A stretch of 64,000 bases of DNA from Trichocoleus desertorum ATA4-8-CV12 (GCA_019358975.1 JAHHIL010000025.1:1-64000); one strand, 5' to 3'. Positions 16,456 to 27,411 are shown, counted from the first letter of the stretch. Made by a program: numbers and translations. Notes: generated from the sequence alone by a model not told the origin.

Positions 16456-17271
16456 TTATCTAAATCTGCATAGTGAAGCTGTCAAGAGATTATAGGCAGG
16501 AGAAATGGGTAAACAATAATCTGTGATCGGATCAATAATGACATATTGTTGCTGACTAGGGGGATTAGATACAGCTAGAATATTTTTCTGATTTAAGCTC
16601 AAAATTTTAATTCCTTTTTGAGATAGGCGTTGAAATAAGTAGCCAGACTGAATTTTGAGCAATTGACGTTGCGGATCAGGATCGAGAGAACGATGCAGGG
16701 CGAACTGGGGTTGGCAAAGAATTTCCTTCAAACTAGGAATGTTGAATGTCTGACAAAATTCAGGACTAAATCCAGTTTCTGTTTTTCCTAACGGAGTCCC
16801 CTCAATTCGTGGCATGAAGAGGACTCGCTTCAAGAGGGCGCTCCTAAAATCGGTTTGGAAATACAAGTAAACAGGACAGATTTGGAGCAGTGATTTTTCT
16901 TGCTCGTTTAACTTGGTTTTAAACTCCCAGGCTAATTCTATACTTCTAAGGAACTGCTTTCTGGGGTCTTCTGCATTCCATTGCCCTTCGGAACATTTCA
17001 ATGCCAAATTCGCTTGAGGAAAAAACTCCAATTTAAAGTTGTCCCCACCTAAGATGTGAATGCCCCGATTAAAGTTCTCACTGTAAGGATTAATGTTGTA
17101 CTTCTGTTTGTCGCTTTCTAGCGTCCTTATAAAATCAGTTAACTGTTGTAGGAGGTCAGAAAATTTGATGGATTGCTGCTGCAATTTCTGATAAATGTCG
17201 GGTTCTAAGTCGAGCGTGAGCTCTCCTTGAGAATAAGTTCGAATGCCAAAAGATGAAGCGGCTCTGTTCAT
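16456..17271 (-). CDS. Hypothetical protein downstream of the P-type ATPase
   Basis: 271 residues, soluble and A/T-rich compared with neighbours. The C-terminal half contains SQKGIKILSLNQKNILAVSN followed by QYVIIDPITDYCL, which loosely recalls the catalytic-loop and DxD-like layout of kinase-fold proteins, but the motif set is incomplete and I do not assign activity. It starts 38 bases after the P-type ATPase stop on the same strand, so the two are probably co-transcribed. Confidence 0.55.
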   Translation of the reverse strand: MNRAASSFGIRTYSQGELTLDLEPDIYQKLQQQSIKFSDLLQQLTDFIRTLESDKQKYNINPYSENFNRGIHILGGDNFKLEFFPQANLALKCSEGQWNAEDPRKQFLRSIELAWEFKTKLNEQEKSLLQICPVYLYFQTDFRSALLKRVLFMPRIEGTPLGKTETGFSPEFCQTFNIPSLKEILCQPQFALHRSLDPDPQRQLLKIQSGYLFQRLSQKGIKILSLNQKNILAVSNPPSQQQYVIIDPITDYCLPISPAYNLLTASLCRFR

Positions 17272-17308
17272 AATTAATTTCAGCTGAACTAAGAAGTTAG
17301 GTTTTGAG

Positions 17309-20134
17309 CTAGTGACGAGCGGTATACCAGCGAATCAATAGCTTCTCTGCTTCAATCCAAACAAAGACGAGAGAACTAAACCCAATACAAATCAGCAACT
17401 CCAAACTACTTAAATAATGAGTGTTGAAAAAGCTTCGAAGGGGCTCCACATAAACGAGCAACAGTTGCAAGATACTCGTGATGGCTACCGAGAGGAGAAC
17501 ATAGGGGTTCGAGAGCGGAGGGACTTCTACCGTTAATCGCGTATTGGAGCGAATGGCGATCGCGTGTCCCATCTGTGCCAGGCAGAGGGTTGTAAACACC
17601 ATAGTTTGCCAGCGATCGCGGTCTAGCAACTGACTCTGTACCTGCTCGGTATAACCGTATGCCCAGACCATCATCAAAATCGTGATCACGGCGAGAATAA
17701 TCCCAATCCGAATCATGTAAGAGCCTAAGCCTCTGGCAAAAATGCTCTCCTTGGGGTCTTTCGGGGGTTGTTGCATGACGACTGCTCGACCGGGTTCGAC
17801 GGCGAGAGCTAATGCTGGCAGTCCATCGGTGACTAAGTTCATCCAGAGAATTTGCAGCGGCGAGAGTGGCACACCCCCCAAGCCCAATAGAGGTGCGGCA
17901 GCGATCGTCAAGACCTCGCCAATATTGCTGCCGAGGATATAGCGAATGAAACGGCGAATATTGATGTAAACCACTCGACCTTCTTCTACCGCTGAGACGA
18001 TGGTGGCAAAGTTGTCATCTAACAGCACCATATCGCTGGCTTCTTTGCTGACATCGGTGCCTGTGATGCCCATCGCGACTCCGATATCGGCTTGTTTCAA
18101 AGCGGGTGCATCATTGACGCCATCCCCTGTCATGGCCACAATCTGTCCCTGCTGTTGGAGTGCTTGGACAATGCGTAACTTGTGCTCAGGGGCAACGCGG
18201 GCATAGACGCTGACGTGATGAACTTCAGCTTCCAGTTCTGACTGGGACAGCTTCTGGAGTTCCTGTCCGCTTAGGCAGCGATCGCCCACGGTTGCAATGC
18301 CCAGGTCTTGCGCGATCGCCTGGGCTGTGAGTTGGTGATCCCCCGTAATCATCACCGGGCGAATCCCCGCAGCACGACATTTGGCCACTGCATCACGCAC
18401 TTCCGGACGAGGGGCATCCAGCATACCCACCAACCCCAACCAGGTCAAATCGGTTTCAGCCTGATCGTCTGACTCCGATGACAACGCGCTCAGATTCTTG
18501 CTGGCAAACCCTAAGACACGCAATCCCCGGCTGGCAAGCTGATTGTTCTGCTCTAAAATCTGCTGTCGTTGCTGAGCTGTGATCGGTTGAATCTGATTGT
18601 CCTGCTGAATGTGGGTGCAATGTTCCAGCACCAGTTCGGGTGAACCTTTTGTAAACATGAGCAAGGGGCTGGTTCCCAGTTTGCCGGACGCATCCTGCAC
18701 CACCACGCTCATTCGCTTGCGTTCAGAGGAAAACGGAAACTCTGCAACACGAGGTAACTGCTGATCTTCCTGATCTTTGCGGAATCCCCCTTTTCCGGCG
18801 ACTGCCAGCAGTGCTCCTTCGGTCGGGTCACCCAAAATTGCCCAGTTGCCATTCTCTTTCTGCAAGACGGCATCATTGCAAAGCACACAGGCCATTAAGA
18901 GCGATCGCAATTCTGGCGCTAATTCGATTGAGATTGCTTGGGGCGATGCTGAACTCGTTTGCTGATAAAACTGACCTTCAGGGCTGTATCCCTCACCCGT
19001 TATTTGTGCAGTGTAGCGATGGGTATGGACTGCCTGCACCACCATCTTGTTCTGGGTCAAGGTTCCGGTCTTGTCAGAGCAGATTGTGGTCACAGAACCG
19101 AGTGTCTCCACCGCAGGCAATTTTCGGATCAGGGCGTTACGCTTCACCATGCGTTGCGTGCCCAATGCCAAGGTCACGGTGATCACGGCGGGCAATCCCT
19201 CTGGGACAACTGCAACCGCCATACTGAGAGAGACTTTGACTAACTCTTCAAACAGTGCGGGGTTAAATAGCGTACCTCCAGCAATTACGATCGCCACTAA
19301 GATTAACGAGCCCATGACTAATGTATTACCCAGTTGAGTCATGCGTTTTTGCAAAGGGGTGGGCTCGGTTTCAACCGATTGCAGTGCGGTGGCGATCTTG
19401 CCCAATTCGGTCTGCATTCCGGTGCCCGTGACCAGTACGGTGGCTCGACCCTGCACGACCTCCGTCCCACAAAAGACGAGATTGATGCGATCGCCTAAGG
19501 GTGCGTCCTCTGGTAACAGGGCATTGGCTTGCTTTTCAACGGCGTGAGCTTCTCCGGTGAGGGCGGCTTCTCGCACTTGCAAATTGGCTGCTTCCAAAAT
19601 GCGCCCGTCTGCTGCCACCTTTACCCCTGCCTCCAGCAGCATGATGTCGCCCGGAACCAGTTCCTTAGATTCCACCTCCACCGCTTTTCCACCCCGGATC
19701 AGCCGCACTTTGGAGAATGCCATGTTTTTCAGGGCTGCCAGGGCTTTTTCGGCTCCACTCTCCTGAAGATAGCCCAGTAGCCCATTCAGCAGTACCACTG
19801 CAAAGATCGCGACTGCGTCTTTGGGAAAGATGAACTGTCCTCTTGCTAGGGATTCGCGCACATCTAGAATCGTCGAGATAATTGCAACAGCGATCAGCAT
19901 CAGCAACATGATGTTCTTAAACTGATCCCAGAGAATTTCGAGGGGCGATCGCCCTTTCATCTCGATCAGTTCGTTGGAACCGTATTGCTGCAAACTCTGG
20001 TCAACCTGGTTCTGGGCTAAACCCTGGGCGCGATCGCTCTTGAGCAGCCAAAGGGCTTTTTCCGCTTCGATTGTATGCCAGGATTGGCTTGTAGAGAATT
20101 GAAAAATTTTAGGGCGCGAGGAGGTGGCAGGCAT
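17309..20134 (-). CDS. P-type ATPase, Ca2+/cation-transporting (PacL/SERCA-like, type II)
   Basis: A 941-residue P2-type ATPase, full length. The actuator loop reads LTGEA at 192-196 (usual TGES), PEGLPA is at 311-316 in the fourth membrane helix (ion-binding), the phosphorylation motif SDKTGTLT has Asp354, and the hinge is [18 protein letters not shown]. The membrane segments are at about 70-120, 270-325 and six more in the C-terminal 230 residues. This family pumps Ca2+ (or another cation) out of the cytosol at the cost of ATP. PEGLPA supports Ca2+-type specificity rather than heavy-metal CPC. It is divergent from the AAA-like gene at 20293 with a short shared promoter region. Confidence 0.93.
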   Translation of the reverse strand: MPATSSRPKIFQFSTSQSWHTIEAEKALWLLKSDRAQGLAQNQVDQSLQQYGSNELIEMKGRSPLEILWDQFKNIMLLMLIAVAIISTILDVRESLARGQFIFPKDAVAIFAVVLLNGLLGYLQESGAEKALAALKNMAFSKVRLIRGGKAVEVESKELVPGDIMLLEAGVKVAADGRILEAANLQVREAALTGEAHAVEKQANALLPEDAPLGDRINLVFCGTEVVQGRATVLVTGTGMQTELGKIATALQSVETEPTPLQKRMTQLGNTLVMGSLILVAIVIAGGTLFNPALFEELVKVSLSMAVAVVPEGLPAVITVTLALGTQRMVKRNALIRKLPAVETLGSVTTICSDKTGTLTQNKMVVQAVHTHRYTAQITGEGYSPEGQFYQQTSSASPQAISIELAPELRSLLMACVLCNDAVLQKENGNWAILGDPTEGALLAVAGKGGFRKDQEDQQLPRVAEFPFSSERKRMSVVVQDASGKLGTSPLLMFTKGSPELVLEHCTHIQQDNQIQPITAQQRQQILEQNNQLASRGLRVLGFASKNLSALSSESDDQAETDLTWLGLVGMLDAPRPEVRDAVAKCRAAGIRPVMITGDHQLTAQAIAQDLGIATVGDRCLSGQELQKLSQSELEAEVHHVSVYARVAPEHKLRIVQALQQQGQIVAMTGDGVNDAPALKQADIGVAMGITGTDVSKEASDMVLLDDNFATIVSAVEEGRVVYINIRRFIRYILGSNIGEVLTIAAAPLLGLGGVPLSPLQILWMNLVTDGLPALALAVEPGRAVVMQQPPKDPKESIFARGLGSYMIRIGIILAVITILMMVWAYGYTEQVQSQLLDRDRWQTMVFTTLCLAQMGHAIAIRSNTRLTVEVPPLSNPYVLLSVAITSILQLLLVYVEPLRSFFNTHYLSSLELLICIGFSSLVFVWIEAEKLLIRWYTARH

Positions 20135-20292
20135 AGGTCAACTCGGTTGCACTATAAAATAGTTCTTTAAATCTAGCCTTGCACTAAAAAATAGTGCAAG
20201 GCTCAGTGCATCGAAATTTCTTTTGAGGTGGTAAGGAAAAAGTAAATGGTTTCTTGGAAGGCTGGTTCAAGGGTGAGGACAATTGGTTGATC

Positions 20293-21408
20293 ATGATGAA
20301 CGATACGTTTAAGCCGCAGGGGTTGATTGGCAGGCAGGCTGAGCTAGAGCAAATCTGTGCAATTTTGGCGGCTGACCAAGATTTGATGCTGACAGGCGTG
20401 ACCGGCAGCGGGCGGAGATCGCTCATCCGTTACGCCGCCCATCAAGGTGGAGCCAGAGTTTTGGAGATCGACTGCCTGCGAGCCACCCATTCTTCTCGCT
20501 TTTTAGCGTTACTAGCAGAGGGGATGCTCCACATCTTTGCAACTTCAGAAGAACGAAGGTTGATTGAACAGTGGGCGGCTCACTATCCTTTGCACTTAGA
20601 GCAGCTGAGTGCACATCAAACCCGCTTTATTTGGCAGGCTTCCCTCAACGATGAATGGCTCATCCTGCAAGCCTTGCTGAAGCTTCCCCAGAGGATGGCA
20701 GAACAGCTCCGGTGCCGAGTCGTGTTTGTCTTTCAGAATTTTCCCCATATTCGCTCCTGGGATCGAGCCGGTCGCTGGGAAGCCCATTTAAAGCAGGAAA
20801 TTCAACAGCAAAACCGCGTCAGCTACGTGGTTCTTGCCACAACCCCAGAAGATTGGGTAGAAAACAGCCAGATTCAACTGGTCTCTCTGTTACCTCTGCA
20901 ACGCCAGGAACTGGAAACGTGGGTGGTTGAAGCAATGGCAGCAATTGGCCTAAAGTTTGAAGGAGATGCCTTGGAATTATTTTTAGATTACACCCAAGGG
21001 CATGTGGGGGATGCAATCGCCCTGGCGCGACGAATTTGGAGCGACCATCATGCCTTCTACCGAGATGAAGAAATTGGGGTTGCAGCGCCATCCCCCCTTA
21101 AGCTCATCCAACTTCATCATGTCCATTGCAGCACCTTAAGATTGGTCGAGGATCTTTCCATCACTTTTGAATCTCTCCTCCTACTCCTGCCTCCAATTCA
21201 GGCCCGGGTACTAGAGAGCTTAGCGATCGACCCGACCGATAGTCCTCATTCACGTTTTTATCTTCAGAAACACCAGTTTTCCAGAGGAGGGAGTTTTCAG
21301 GGCGCGCTGACAGGATTGGAACAAAAAGGATTAATTTATGGAGCGAAAGTAGGCTATCGAGTCGCCATGCCATTGTTATCTTTTTGGCTGAAACATCGTA
21401 TTTTATAA
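20293..21408 (+). CDS. AAA/STAND-like P-loop protein with altered Walker A
   Basis: 371 residues from the paired ATGs at 20293/20296; an upstream TTG at 20254 is less likely. The order is a nucleotide-binding start (LIGRQAELEQICAIL), P-loop LTGVTGSGRRSLIRYA with the Walker lysine replaced by Arg, Walker B-like RCRVVFVFQNFPHI, then LATTPEDW as sensor-like segment, an alpha-helical lid, and a C-terminal winged-helix-like end (SFQGALTGLEQKGLIYG). This resembles archaeal-type ATPases and STAND modules. Whether it hydrolyses ATP is doubtful given the G-x-x-G-S-G-R-R-S loop. The partner is unknown. Confidence 0.7.
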   Translation: MMNDTFKPQGLIGRQAELEQICAILAADQDLMLTGVTGSGRRSLIRYAAHQGGARVLEIDCLRATHSSRFLALLAEGMLHIFATSEERRLIEQWAAHYPLHLEQLSAHQTRFIWQASLNDEWLILQALLKLPQRMAEQLRCRVVFVFQNFPHIRSWDRAGRWEAHLKQEIQQQNRVSYVVLATTPEDWVENSQIQLVSLLPLQRQELETWVVEAMAAIGLKFEGDALELFLDYTQGHVGDAIALARRIWSDHHAFYRDEEIGVAAPSPLKLIQLHHVHCSTLRLVEDLSITFESLLLLLPPIQARVLESLAIDPTDSPHSRFYLQKHQFSRGGSFQGALTGLEQKGLIYGAKVGYRVAMPLLSFWLKHRIL

Positions 21409-21669
21409 GTTCGAGCGGTATTGTATTTCAGAAAGCGGCTGAGCCAGAAGTATGCAAGAGAGCACTGAAAAAGCAGGTTCGGATTTCTGACATCTTTCCG
21501 ACGCTGATGCTTTGCATACAGCGCGGGGTTCTCCTTTCATCCAGCCGACTTGTCCAAACCAATTGCTAGAAGGGCGATCGCCTACAGCTCATTGGCTGCT
21601 CACAACGGCCCATGTTCTCAAACACCAATCATCGGGAATCTTGTAATCTAGCCCTCCCAATTTCTGATC

Positions 21670-22059
21670 ATGAGCAGACTTCTGACCCTAGCTCGCTCAC
21701 TCCTGGCCCCCTTGCTGCCTCAACCAACCAGTGCTCCCCTCACTCCCACCATTAGCAGCTATGGGCAGAGTGAGGGTGGCGTTCCGATAGAAGCAATGCA
21801 ACCCATCATGGAGTGGCTGTTTGCAAGCCTTTTGAATGCTGGCTACTACGACACTGCTCCCCTCGTTTGGTACAACGATGCGACCCCCGATCCGCAGCTA
21901 GAAAAGGCAGTCAAGGACGGCATCAAAAGAGACGAACCCACCCTGCTTTACCGATGTGGATCACGAGTGCAACCCCCACCCAATGGCTATTACTGGCGCT
22001 TAATGGTAGAACACTCCTCCAACCGGATCTATCAGCTAGAAGTGAAGGAAGAGGATTGA
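21670..22059 (+). CDS. Hypothetical protein, first of a pair
   Basis: 129 residues, no signal or membrane segment. Features are a Pro-rich start, then EAMQPIMEWLFASLLNAGYY and a C-terminal YWRLMVEHSSNRIYQLEV that could form a small alpha/beta domain. It ends 6 bases before the next gene, which starts ATG at 22066, so they are probably translated from one mRNA. Function unknown. Confidence 0.55.
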   Translation: MSRLLTLARSLLAPLLPQPTSAPLTPTISSYGQSEGGVPIEAMQPIMEWLFASLLNAGYYDTAPLVWYNDATPDPQLEKAVKDGIKRDEPTLLYRCGSRVQPPPNGYYWRLMVEHSSNRIYQLEVKEED

Positions 22060-22065
22060 GTGGGA

Positions 22066-22431
22066 ATGACTGAGCCAAGCGTTAGACGTCAGCTACCAGA
22101 GTGCGATCGCTGCCTTTTCTATGCACATGATCCTCATCTCGTCTGCACGAATCATCCCGAGGGTGTGAGCGGTGATGCTTGCTTAGAGTTTCAGTGTGAC
22201 CCTACGGCAGAATATGAGGAGCTGTGGGAGCCAGAGAGGGCTAGCTACTACAACGGTGAGTTGATCATGACGCCAGAGCCACGGTGGTCATGCTTGGAGA
22301 AGTTGGCAATACTTGACTTACACCCCATGTTCACAGGCCGATGCCCCCAATGTGAGGCTGGCATTGCTTGCGAACAACCAGGAGTGCATTGGGATTGTGA
22401 GCACTGTGGCTGGAAAGATGATTCAGCGTAG
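22066..22431 (+). CDS. Hypothetical cysteine-rich (zinc-ribbon-like) protein
   Basis: A 121-residue protein from ATG 22066. Cysteines are paired in CDRCLFYA, LVCTNHP, GDACLEFQC, then GRCPQCEAGIACEQ and HWDCEHCGWK, giving two probable zinc-binding sites. The middle segment LELxP-like PEPRWSCLEKLAILDLHPMF is unassigned. It is predicted cytosolic. It follows the 21670 gene closely, so a shared function is likely but unknown. Confidence 0.55.
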   Translation: MTEPSVRRQLPECDRCLFYAHDPHLVCTNHPEGVSGDACLEFQCDPTAEYEELWEPERASYYNGELIMTPEPRWSCLEKLAILDLHPMFTGRCPQCEAGIACEQPGVHWDCEHCGWKDDSA

Positions 22432-22498
22432 AGATCTCATTGATTGAGCTGAAAGCTTCCTCTGGAGCAGGCAGGCGAGCGATTCTGAAGTAAAGGCT

Positions 22499-22675
22499 TC
22501 ACTTCAAGGGCACTTCTTGCCCCTTAGCTTCACGAAGAATAGCTAATGTCGTATCCTCGCCATGCTGGGTCTTTCTCAGGAAAACGCCTCTTACATATCC
22601 AGCTTGCGTGAACTCTGCGATCGCTACCGCGTAAACAATTGCTGACTCTGGTGTGGTGCGAATTTGAGTATTCAT
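22499..22675 (-). CDS. Small hypothetical protein
   Basis: A 58-residue frame from the ATG at 22675 (a longer frame to 22717 exists). The sequence MNTQIRTTPESAIVYAVAIA is followed by a basic/polar half. It looks like a plausible small alpha/beta protein, but I recognise nothing in it and a chance frame cannot be excluded. Confidence 0.35.
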   Translation of the reverse strand: MNTQIRTTPESAIVYAVAIAEFTQAGYVRGVFLRKTQHGEDTTLAILREAKGQEVPLK

Positions 22676-22829
22676 AGGTTTTCGTCCTGCTCTGGATGCC
22701 CAAGCCAAGAGCTTCAATGGAAGAGCTTGTGACGACTACCGTAACAACTGTGCCTTTCATTGGCAGTCAGGTGGTCCTGAGTGTTTCCTGTGGGACGATC
22801 CAGTGATGGGTCCACTTCCTGAGCCAGCA

Positions 22830-23633
22830 ATGCCAACTCCTTTTCTGCTTCATTTGCCAACTACTCAAGCTATTCCTGTCATCGCCAGTCTGCCTCACAG
22901 TGGCTTGCTGATACCGAAGGACATGGCTAACAGTCTAGAAACTCCTTATCAGCAGTATTTACCCAATCAAGATTGGCATCTCGACAAACTCTATGATTTT
23001 CTGCCCAGTCTGGGTATTACCGTACTGCAAAGCCTCTATAGTCGTTATGTGGTTGACCTTAATCGATCGCTGCAAGAACCGCTCTTCGGTAACTTCTGGC
23101 AATCGGTCACTGCCGAGAAGACCGCATTTAACGCTTCACTCTATCAAACCTTGCCCTCTCGAGAAGAGATTGAGCAGCGAGTTGAGCAATACTATCGGCC
23201 CTATCACCAACAGCTTCAACGCTTGCTAAACAAACAGATTGAGCAATTTGGGAATGTGTATCTGCTGGATTTACACAGTTTCTTAGGGTTGATCGAGGAT
23301 GAAATCTGCTTGGGCAATGGGAATAGTAGTACCTGTTCTGAACCCTTCATCTCAATCGTTGAGACTGCCTTTTGCTCGCAAGGGTATCAAGTAGTCCGGA
23401 ACAAAGTGTTTAGCGGTGGGTACATCACGCGACACTACAGTCACATGCCGCAGGTTGAGGCGTTACAGATTGAAGTTCGCTATCCGGTTTACCTGGATAC
23501 AAATCAACTGGGGCATTCTTCTGTACCGGATTGGCAGGTACCCGAGTTCGATCGCGCGAAACACAAGCTTAAGGTAATTTTCGAGCAAATTGTTGATGCA
23601 GTGATAGCTGCTCAACCTCACCGTTCCCGATAA
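22830..23633 (+). CDS. N-formylglutamate amidohydrolase family protein
   Basis: 267 residues from MPTPFLL at 22830; two in-frame starts at 22803/22806 are less likely. Family blocks are visible in order: SLPHSGLLIP, DWHLDKLYDFL, SRYVVDLNR, YYRPYHQQL, VYLLDLHSF, NKVFSGGYITRHY and EALQIEVRYPVYL. The His/Asp/Glu residues in these blocks are the expected zinc site. The family hydrolyses N-formylglutamate or related acyl amino acids at the end of histidine breakdown. No other hut gene is nearby, so the physiological substrate is unproven. Confidence 0.85.
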   Translation: MPTPFLLHLPTTQAIPVIASLPHSGLLIPKDMANSLETPYQQYLPNQDWHLDKLYDFLPSLGITVLQSLYSRYVVDLNRSLQEPLFGNFWQSVTAEKTAFNASLYQTLPSREEIEQRVEQYYRPYHQQLQRLLNKQIEQFGNVYLLDLHSFLGLIEDEICLGNGNSSTCSEPFISIVETAFCSQGYQVVRNKVFSGGYITRHYSHMPQVEALQIEVRYPVYLDTNQLGHSSVPDWQVPEFDRAKHKLKVIFEQIVDAVIAAQPHRSR

Positions 23634-24128
23634 AGCTTCTCCCTAAGAACATGATCTCTTCAGTCGGTCAGTGGATTTTGGCAGACTGACGTGGCTGGCT
23701 ATAAGGTTTTGATCGCCTGCGTCTCCTGTTCCACGGCTGTCGTCACCGCACTCAGCATTGATCGCTTCAACAGTGGTCTGAACAGACCATCGGCACGAGG
23801 AGATAGCTCTACTACCCTAGGGATCTTCTGAGCCCTGAAGCCGGGTTACTTTTATTGGCAAAACTCATTGACGCGAATGCCGTCATCGGACAGCGGCTAT
23901 CAACCATCCCTACGAGCTTCCAGCGCTGACATCCCTCAACGCGATCGCGCCTTAGCCCTTTACAACACAGTGACCCAGCGAGGAATACTTTGGAACTCAC
24001 CGAACCTCACTCAAAGCGTCAGTTAAAGTTTTGGTAGTGCTCAAGATGTAATACTATCCGTTGCTGTAGCCCTTGCAAATCAGGAATCTCATTACATCAT
24101 CATTACCAATTCTGAGCACTACCCGGAA
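23634..24128. other. 495-base region without a recognisable gene
   Basis: No convincing frame on either strand. A short + strand reading around 23935-24020 (RDRALALYNTVTQRGILWNS) has coding-like codon use and could be a stump of a lost gene. The rightmost part holds the promoter of the RHH gene at 24129. Confidence 0.35.
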
Positions 24129-24470
24129 ATGCAGGTGACGAGTATCCGATTGGAACCCGAACTGAAAGAGCGATTGCGGGAGATTTCCGGTGAACAGGGG
24201 TATCAAACCCTGATTCGGGAAGTCCTTTGGCAGTTTGTGGATCAGCAGCCAGTGCCTGATGGGGAACGATCTCGCGTGGTTAAACATGGGCGATCGCCCT
24301 TTCATCCCCCTGTGTTATCTATGTCGGATATTAGAGCGACGTTTAGGGCAGTCTCTCAACAAGAAGATCAATGTGCCATTACAGGACAGCGTATTCAACC
24401 ACAACAAAAGATGCTTTTAAGGTTAACAATAAATGGGAAGATTATTACTCTCAGTATGGCGATCGCTTAA
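24129..24470 (+). CDS. Ribbon-helix-helix (CopG-like) protein with C-terminal extension
   Basis: 113 residues. The first 40 (MQVTSIRLEPELKERLREIS and on to IREVLWQFVDQ) fit a ribbon-helix-helix: a beta strand with alternating residues, then two helices. The rest is a polar tail with a small C-terminal domain (CAITGQRIQPQQKMLLRLTI). RHH proteins bind DNA as dimers, often as repressors or antitoxins. No toxin gene is adjacent. Intact frame, modest confidence. Confidence 0.55.
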   Translation: MQVTSIRLEPELKERLREISGEQGYQTLIREVLWQFVDQQPVPDGERSRVVKHGRSPFHPPVLSMSDIRATFRAVSQQEDQCAITGQRIQPQQKMLLRLTINGKIITLSMAIA

Positions 24471-24793
24471 TAGTGCTTCCAGTAATGGGCATTGATCCGA
24501 GATACGTGTAAAAATTTATCATATAAGCATCAAAGCTTTGCTGGATAGGGTTTGCGGCGACCGAAATGAAAGCATTGACTGTTTGCTGGGCAGGCAGCTA
24601 TTCGGTTATTTGTAGCGCTGAAGCTCAGATGAGCAGATTCCTCCGGTGGTACCCAAGGAATTCAAGGTGGTCTGCTTCAATCACCCCCACTAATAAGTCG
24701 GTTAGTCTGGAAAGCTTCACATTTAATATGTTAGCCTCTGCAAAGGCCTCAATTAAACATGAATCCTTCCCGACAATATCGGCGCTAGCAACA

Positions 24794-26497
24794 ATGTCGT
24801 ATCCATCTAAACCCTCTGCTGAGCCTTGTGTAACGACCTTCGATGAGTTTGTGCAATTGGCGGATTATTCTCTGATGGATACCTTAAATGCCGATCCTGA
24901 TGCCACTGGAGATGGTGATGATCACCGGGCCCGCCAGGTTTTTTCTGGTCATTTCGTACCTGTGACACCCACGCCGCTTGCAGACCCAGAATATGTAGCT
25001 CATAGCCGCACTTTTTTTAAGGAACTTGGGTTGAGCGATGGACTGGCGCTTAATGAAAAATTTCGCCGTGTATTTTCTGGTGATCTCTCTGCTGCCCATG
25101 AGCCGATGCGTCAGGTGGGCTGGGCGACGGGTTATGCCCTGTCGATTTATGGCACCGAATATACCCAACAATGTCCATTCGGTACGGGTAATGGTTATGG
25201 CGATGGTCGAGCGATATCTGTATTTGAAGGAATCATCCATGGACAGCGCTGGGAAATGCAATTGAAAGGGGGTGGCCCAACGCCTTATTGCCGGGGTGCC
25301 GACGGGCGCGCTGTCCTGCGGTCAAGTGTGCGTGAGTTTCTAGCGCAAGACTATATGCAAGCGTTAGGTGTGCCAACATCGCGCTCTTTGACACTGTATG
25401 TTTCTAAATCTGAGACCGTTACCCGGCCTTGGTATTCTCAAGACTCCTACTCTATTGACCCTGATGTTTTGGTGGACAATCCTGTGGCCATTTCAACTCG
25501 CGTTGCACCCTCCTTTTTGCGCGTTGGTCAGCTAGAGTTATTTGCCCGCCGCACTCGCAGCAATGCTCATCCAAAAGCATTAGAAGAGTTGAGCATGATA
25601 GTGTCGCACTTAATTGAGCGAGAGTACAAAAGCGACATTAATCAAAGCCTTGGTTTTGCCGATCAATTAGTTGAGTTGGCTAAGCTATTTCGCCAGCGTC
25701 TCACTTCACTGGTGGCTAATTGGCTACGTGTTGGTTATTGCCAGGGTAATTTTAACAGTGACAACTGCGCTGCTGGAGGCTTTACCCTAGACTATGGACC
25801 CTTTGGATTTTGTGAAAAATTTGACCCTTGGTTTCAACCTTGGACTGGTGGCGGCGAGCACTTTTCATTCTTCAATCAGCCCATTGCAGCAGAAGCAAAT
25901 TATTACATGTTTTGGAAAGCAGTGAGACTGCTACTTACAGAAGATGCTGAAGCGTTAGAACAGTTCGAACAAGTAGGCCTCGGCTTTTCAGAAGCCATGC
26001 AAAAACAAATCCAAAAAATGTGGGCGGACAAACTTGGCTTGACTGAATATCACCCAAAGCTATTTGAAAAATTAATGCAGTTAATGACTGACTCAAAGGT
26101 AGATTACACCATTTTCTTCCGCGAGTTATCCCATATACCAGATGATATCTCAGCATTGAAAAAAAGCTTCTACGTTAAAACTTCACCACAACTCGATGAA
26201 CAATGGCAATCTTGGTTAAAAAGCTGGCGCGACCTCGTCATTAACGACGGCAATTTGGCTGAGATATCAACAAAGATGAAACAGACGAACCCAAAATACA
26301 CATGGCGAGAGTGGTTGATTGCCCCTGCCTACCAACAAGCCATGCAGGGTGACTATACTTTAGTTAAAGAGTTGCAAGAAGTCCTTAGCTATCCATATGA
26401 TGAGCAATCACAAGACGTAGAAGATAAATACTATCGTCTAAGACCTAAGGCGTTTTTTAACACGGGTGGCGTGTCGCACTATAGCTGTTCATCTTGA
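24794..26497 (+). CDS. selO: SelO (YdiU) protein adenylyltransferase, Cys at the selenocysteine position
   Basis: 567 residues from the ATG at 24794. The frame stays open upstream to 24566, but those 76 residues do not resemble SelO. The pseudokinase core is clear: GYGDGRA at about 134-140, [20 protein letters not shown] at 159-178, and [20 protein letters not shown] near 340 (metal-binding DYG). The protein ends in YSCSS; the Cys at the third-last place is where animal SelO carries selenocysteine. SelO transfers AMP from ATP to Ser/Thr/Tyr of redox proteins such as those of glutathionylation. No obvious ribosome-binding site precedes 24794, so the start is uncertain. The 323 bases before it hold no other gene. 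Confidence 0.92.
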   Translation: MSYPSKPSAEPCVTTFDEFVQLADYSLMDTLNADPDATGDGDDHRARQVFSGHFVPVTPTPLADPEYVAHSRTFFKELGLSDGLALNEKFRRVFSGDLSAAHEPMRQVGWATGYALSIYGTEYTQQCPFGTGNGYGDGRAISVFEGIIHGQRWEMQLKGGGPTPYCRGADGRAVLRSSVREFLAQDYMQALGVPTSRSLTLYVSKSETVTRPWYSQDSYSIDPDVLVDNPVAISTRVAPSFLRVGQLELFARRTRSNAHPKALEELSMIVSHLIEREYKSDINQSLGFADQLVELAKLFRQRLTSLVANWLRVGYCQGNFNSDNCAAGGFTLDYGPFGFCEKFDPWFQPWTGGGEHFSFFNQPIAAEANYYMFWKAVRLLLTEDAEALEQFEQVGLGFSEAMQKQIQKMWADKLGLTEYHPKLFEKLMQLMTDSKVDYTIFFRELSHIPDDISALKKSFYVKTSPQLDEQWQSWLKSWRDLVINDGNLAEISTKMKQTNPKYTWREWLIAPAYQQAMQGDYTLVKELQEVLSYPYDEQSQDVEDKYYRLRPKAFFNTGGVSHYSCSS

Positions 26498-26601
26498 ATA
26501 GCTGCGTGACAAGCAACTATTCAAACGATTTTACGTAGTTCTAGACTTTTGGCTCAACAAAAAATCAACGGTTTCAGACCATAACTAAACGGTAATTTAA
26601 T

Positions 26602-26849
26602 CTAAATCCAGTCCAGGGCTATTGACGGCAAGAGAAGAATGCCAACATCTGTATAATCCTGAAAACGCTTAAAAGCTCTACTCATCAAAGGAGCTACCGA
26701 TTTGAATGTCTTGAATTCTACAGAAAAGAGAGGTCGAAACATCCGCTCAGTAAAGGTTCTAGCCTTAAAGTTGTTTTTGCCGCGTTTGCGAAACAACCGG
26801 ATTCAATGCGGTCATTGAGAGCGTTTTGCCGTTTTGCCTTCTGAGTCAT
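26602..26849 (-). pseudogene. Degenerate small ORF, unrecognised
   Basis: An ATG at 26849, just after AAGGAGG, starts MTQKAKRQNALNDRIESGCF. The reading passes into another frame near 26790, where RKRGKNNFKARTFTERMFRP continues to a stop at 26602. Joining the two frames gives about 82 residues, so a single-base frameshift is likely. The family is unknown; the basic composition suggests a mobile-element protein. Confidence 0.35.
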
Positions 26850-26940
26850 TTCCTCCTTAAGTAGGATGAAGTGCAGGAGCCAGGAGCAAATCCTTAAACT
26901 ACAAATGTATAAGTTCAGTTCCCACAGAATCGATCGCTCA

Positions 26941-27408
26941 ATGCTCATCCCCAAACCATACATCCGTTACTCCCAAACTGTAGAAGTCAAGCAACCCGAC
27001 GAGGAGCGGCTGATTCACGAAATTGTTGATTCCGTTGCCCGGCAGGGGCAGAAGGTGTTTGACAAGCATCGCCATGCCATGCGTGGGGCTCATGCCAAGA
27101 GTCATGGCGGACTGAAGGGGGAACTGAGGATCTACGACAACTTGCCTGCCCATCTCGCGCAGGGATTGTTTCGCCAACCCCGCACTTATCCGGTGATGAT
27201 TCGCTTCTCAACCGTTCCCGGTGACATCATGCCGGATGGTCTATCTTGCTTTCGCGGCATCGCCATCAAGGTCATTGACGTGGCAGGACCGAAACTCCTG
27301 GAGACGGAACCTGATGCCGTAACTCAAGACTTTTTGATGATCAACAGTCCGGTTTTTCCATCGGGCACTATTGCTCGCTTTCTCCCAGAACTGTTGGACG
27401 ACAATTAA
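26941..27408 (+). pseudogene. Catalase-like protein, cut off by an ISL3 element
   Basis: The first 155 residues of a catalase-superfamily protein. Visible blocks are EEIVDSVARQGQKVFDKHRH-like N-terminal arm (here LIHEIVDSVARQGQ), HRHAMRGAHAKSHGGLKGEL with the candidate distal His, RTYPVMIRFSTVPGDIMPD, and FRGIAIKVIDV. The proximal haem ligand Tyr region and the whole second half are missing. The stop codon at 27406-27408 lies 3 bases before the ISL3 end GGGCTCTTCC. The gene was presumably a haem peroxidase/catalase before the insertion. Confidence 0.8.
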
Positions 27409-27411
27409 ATA

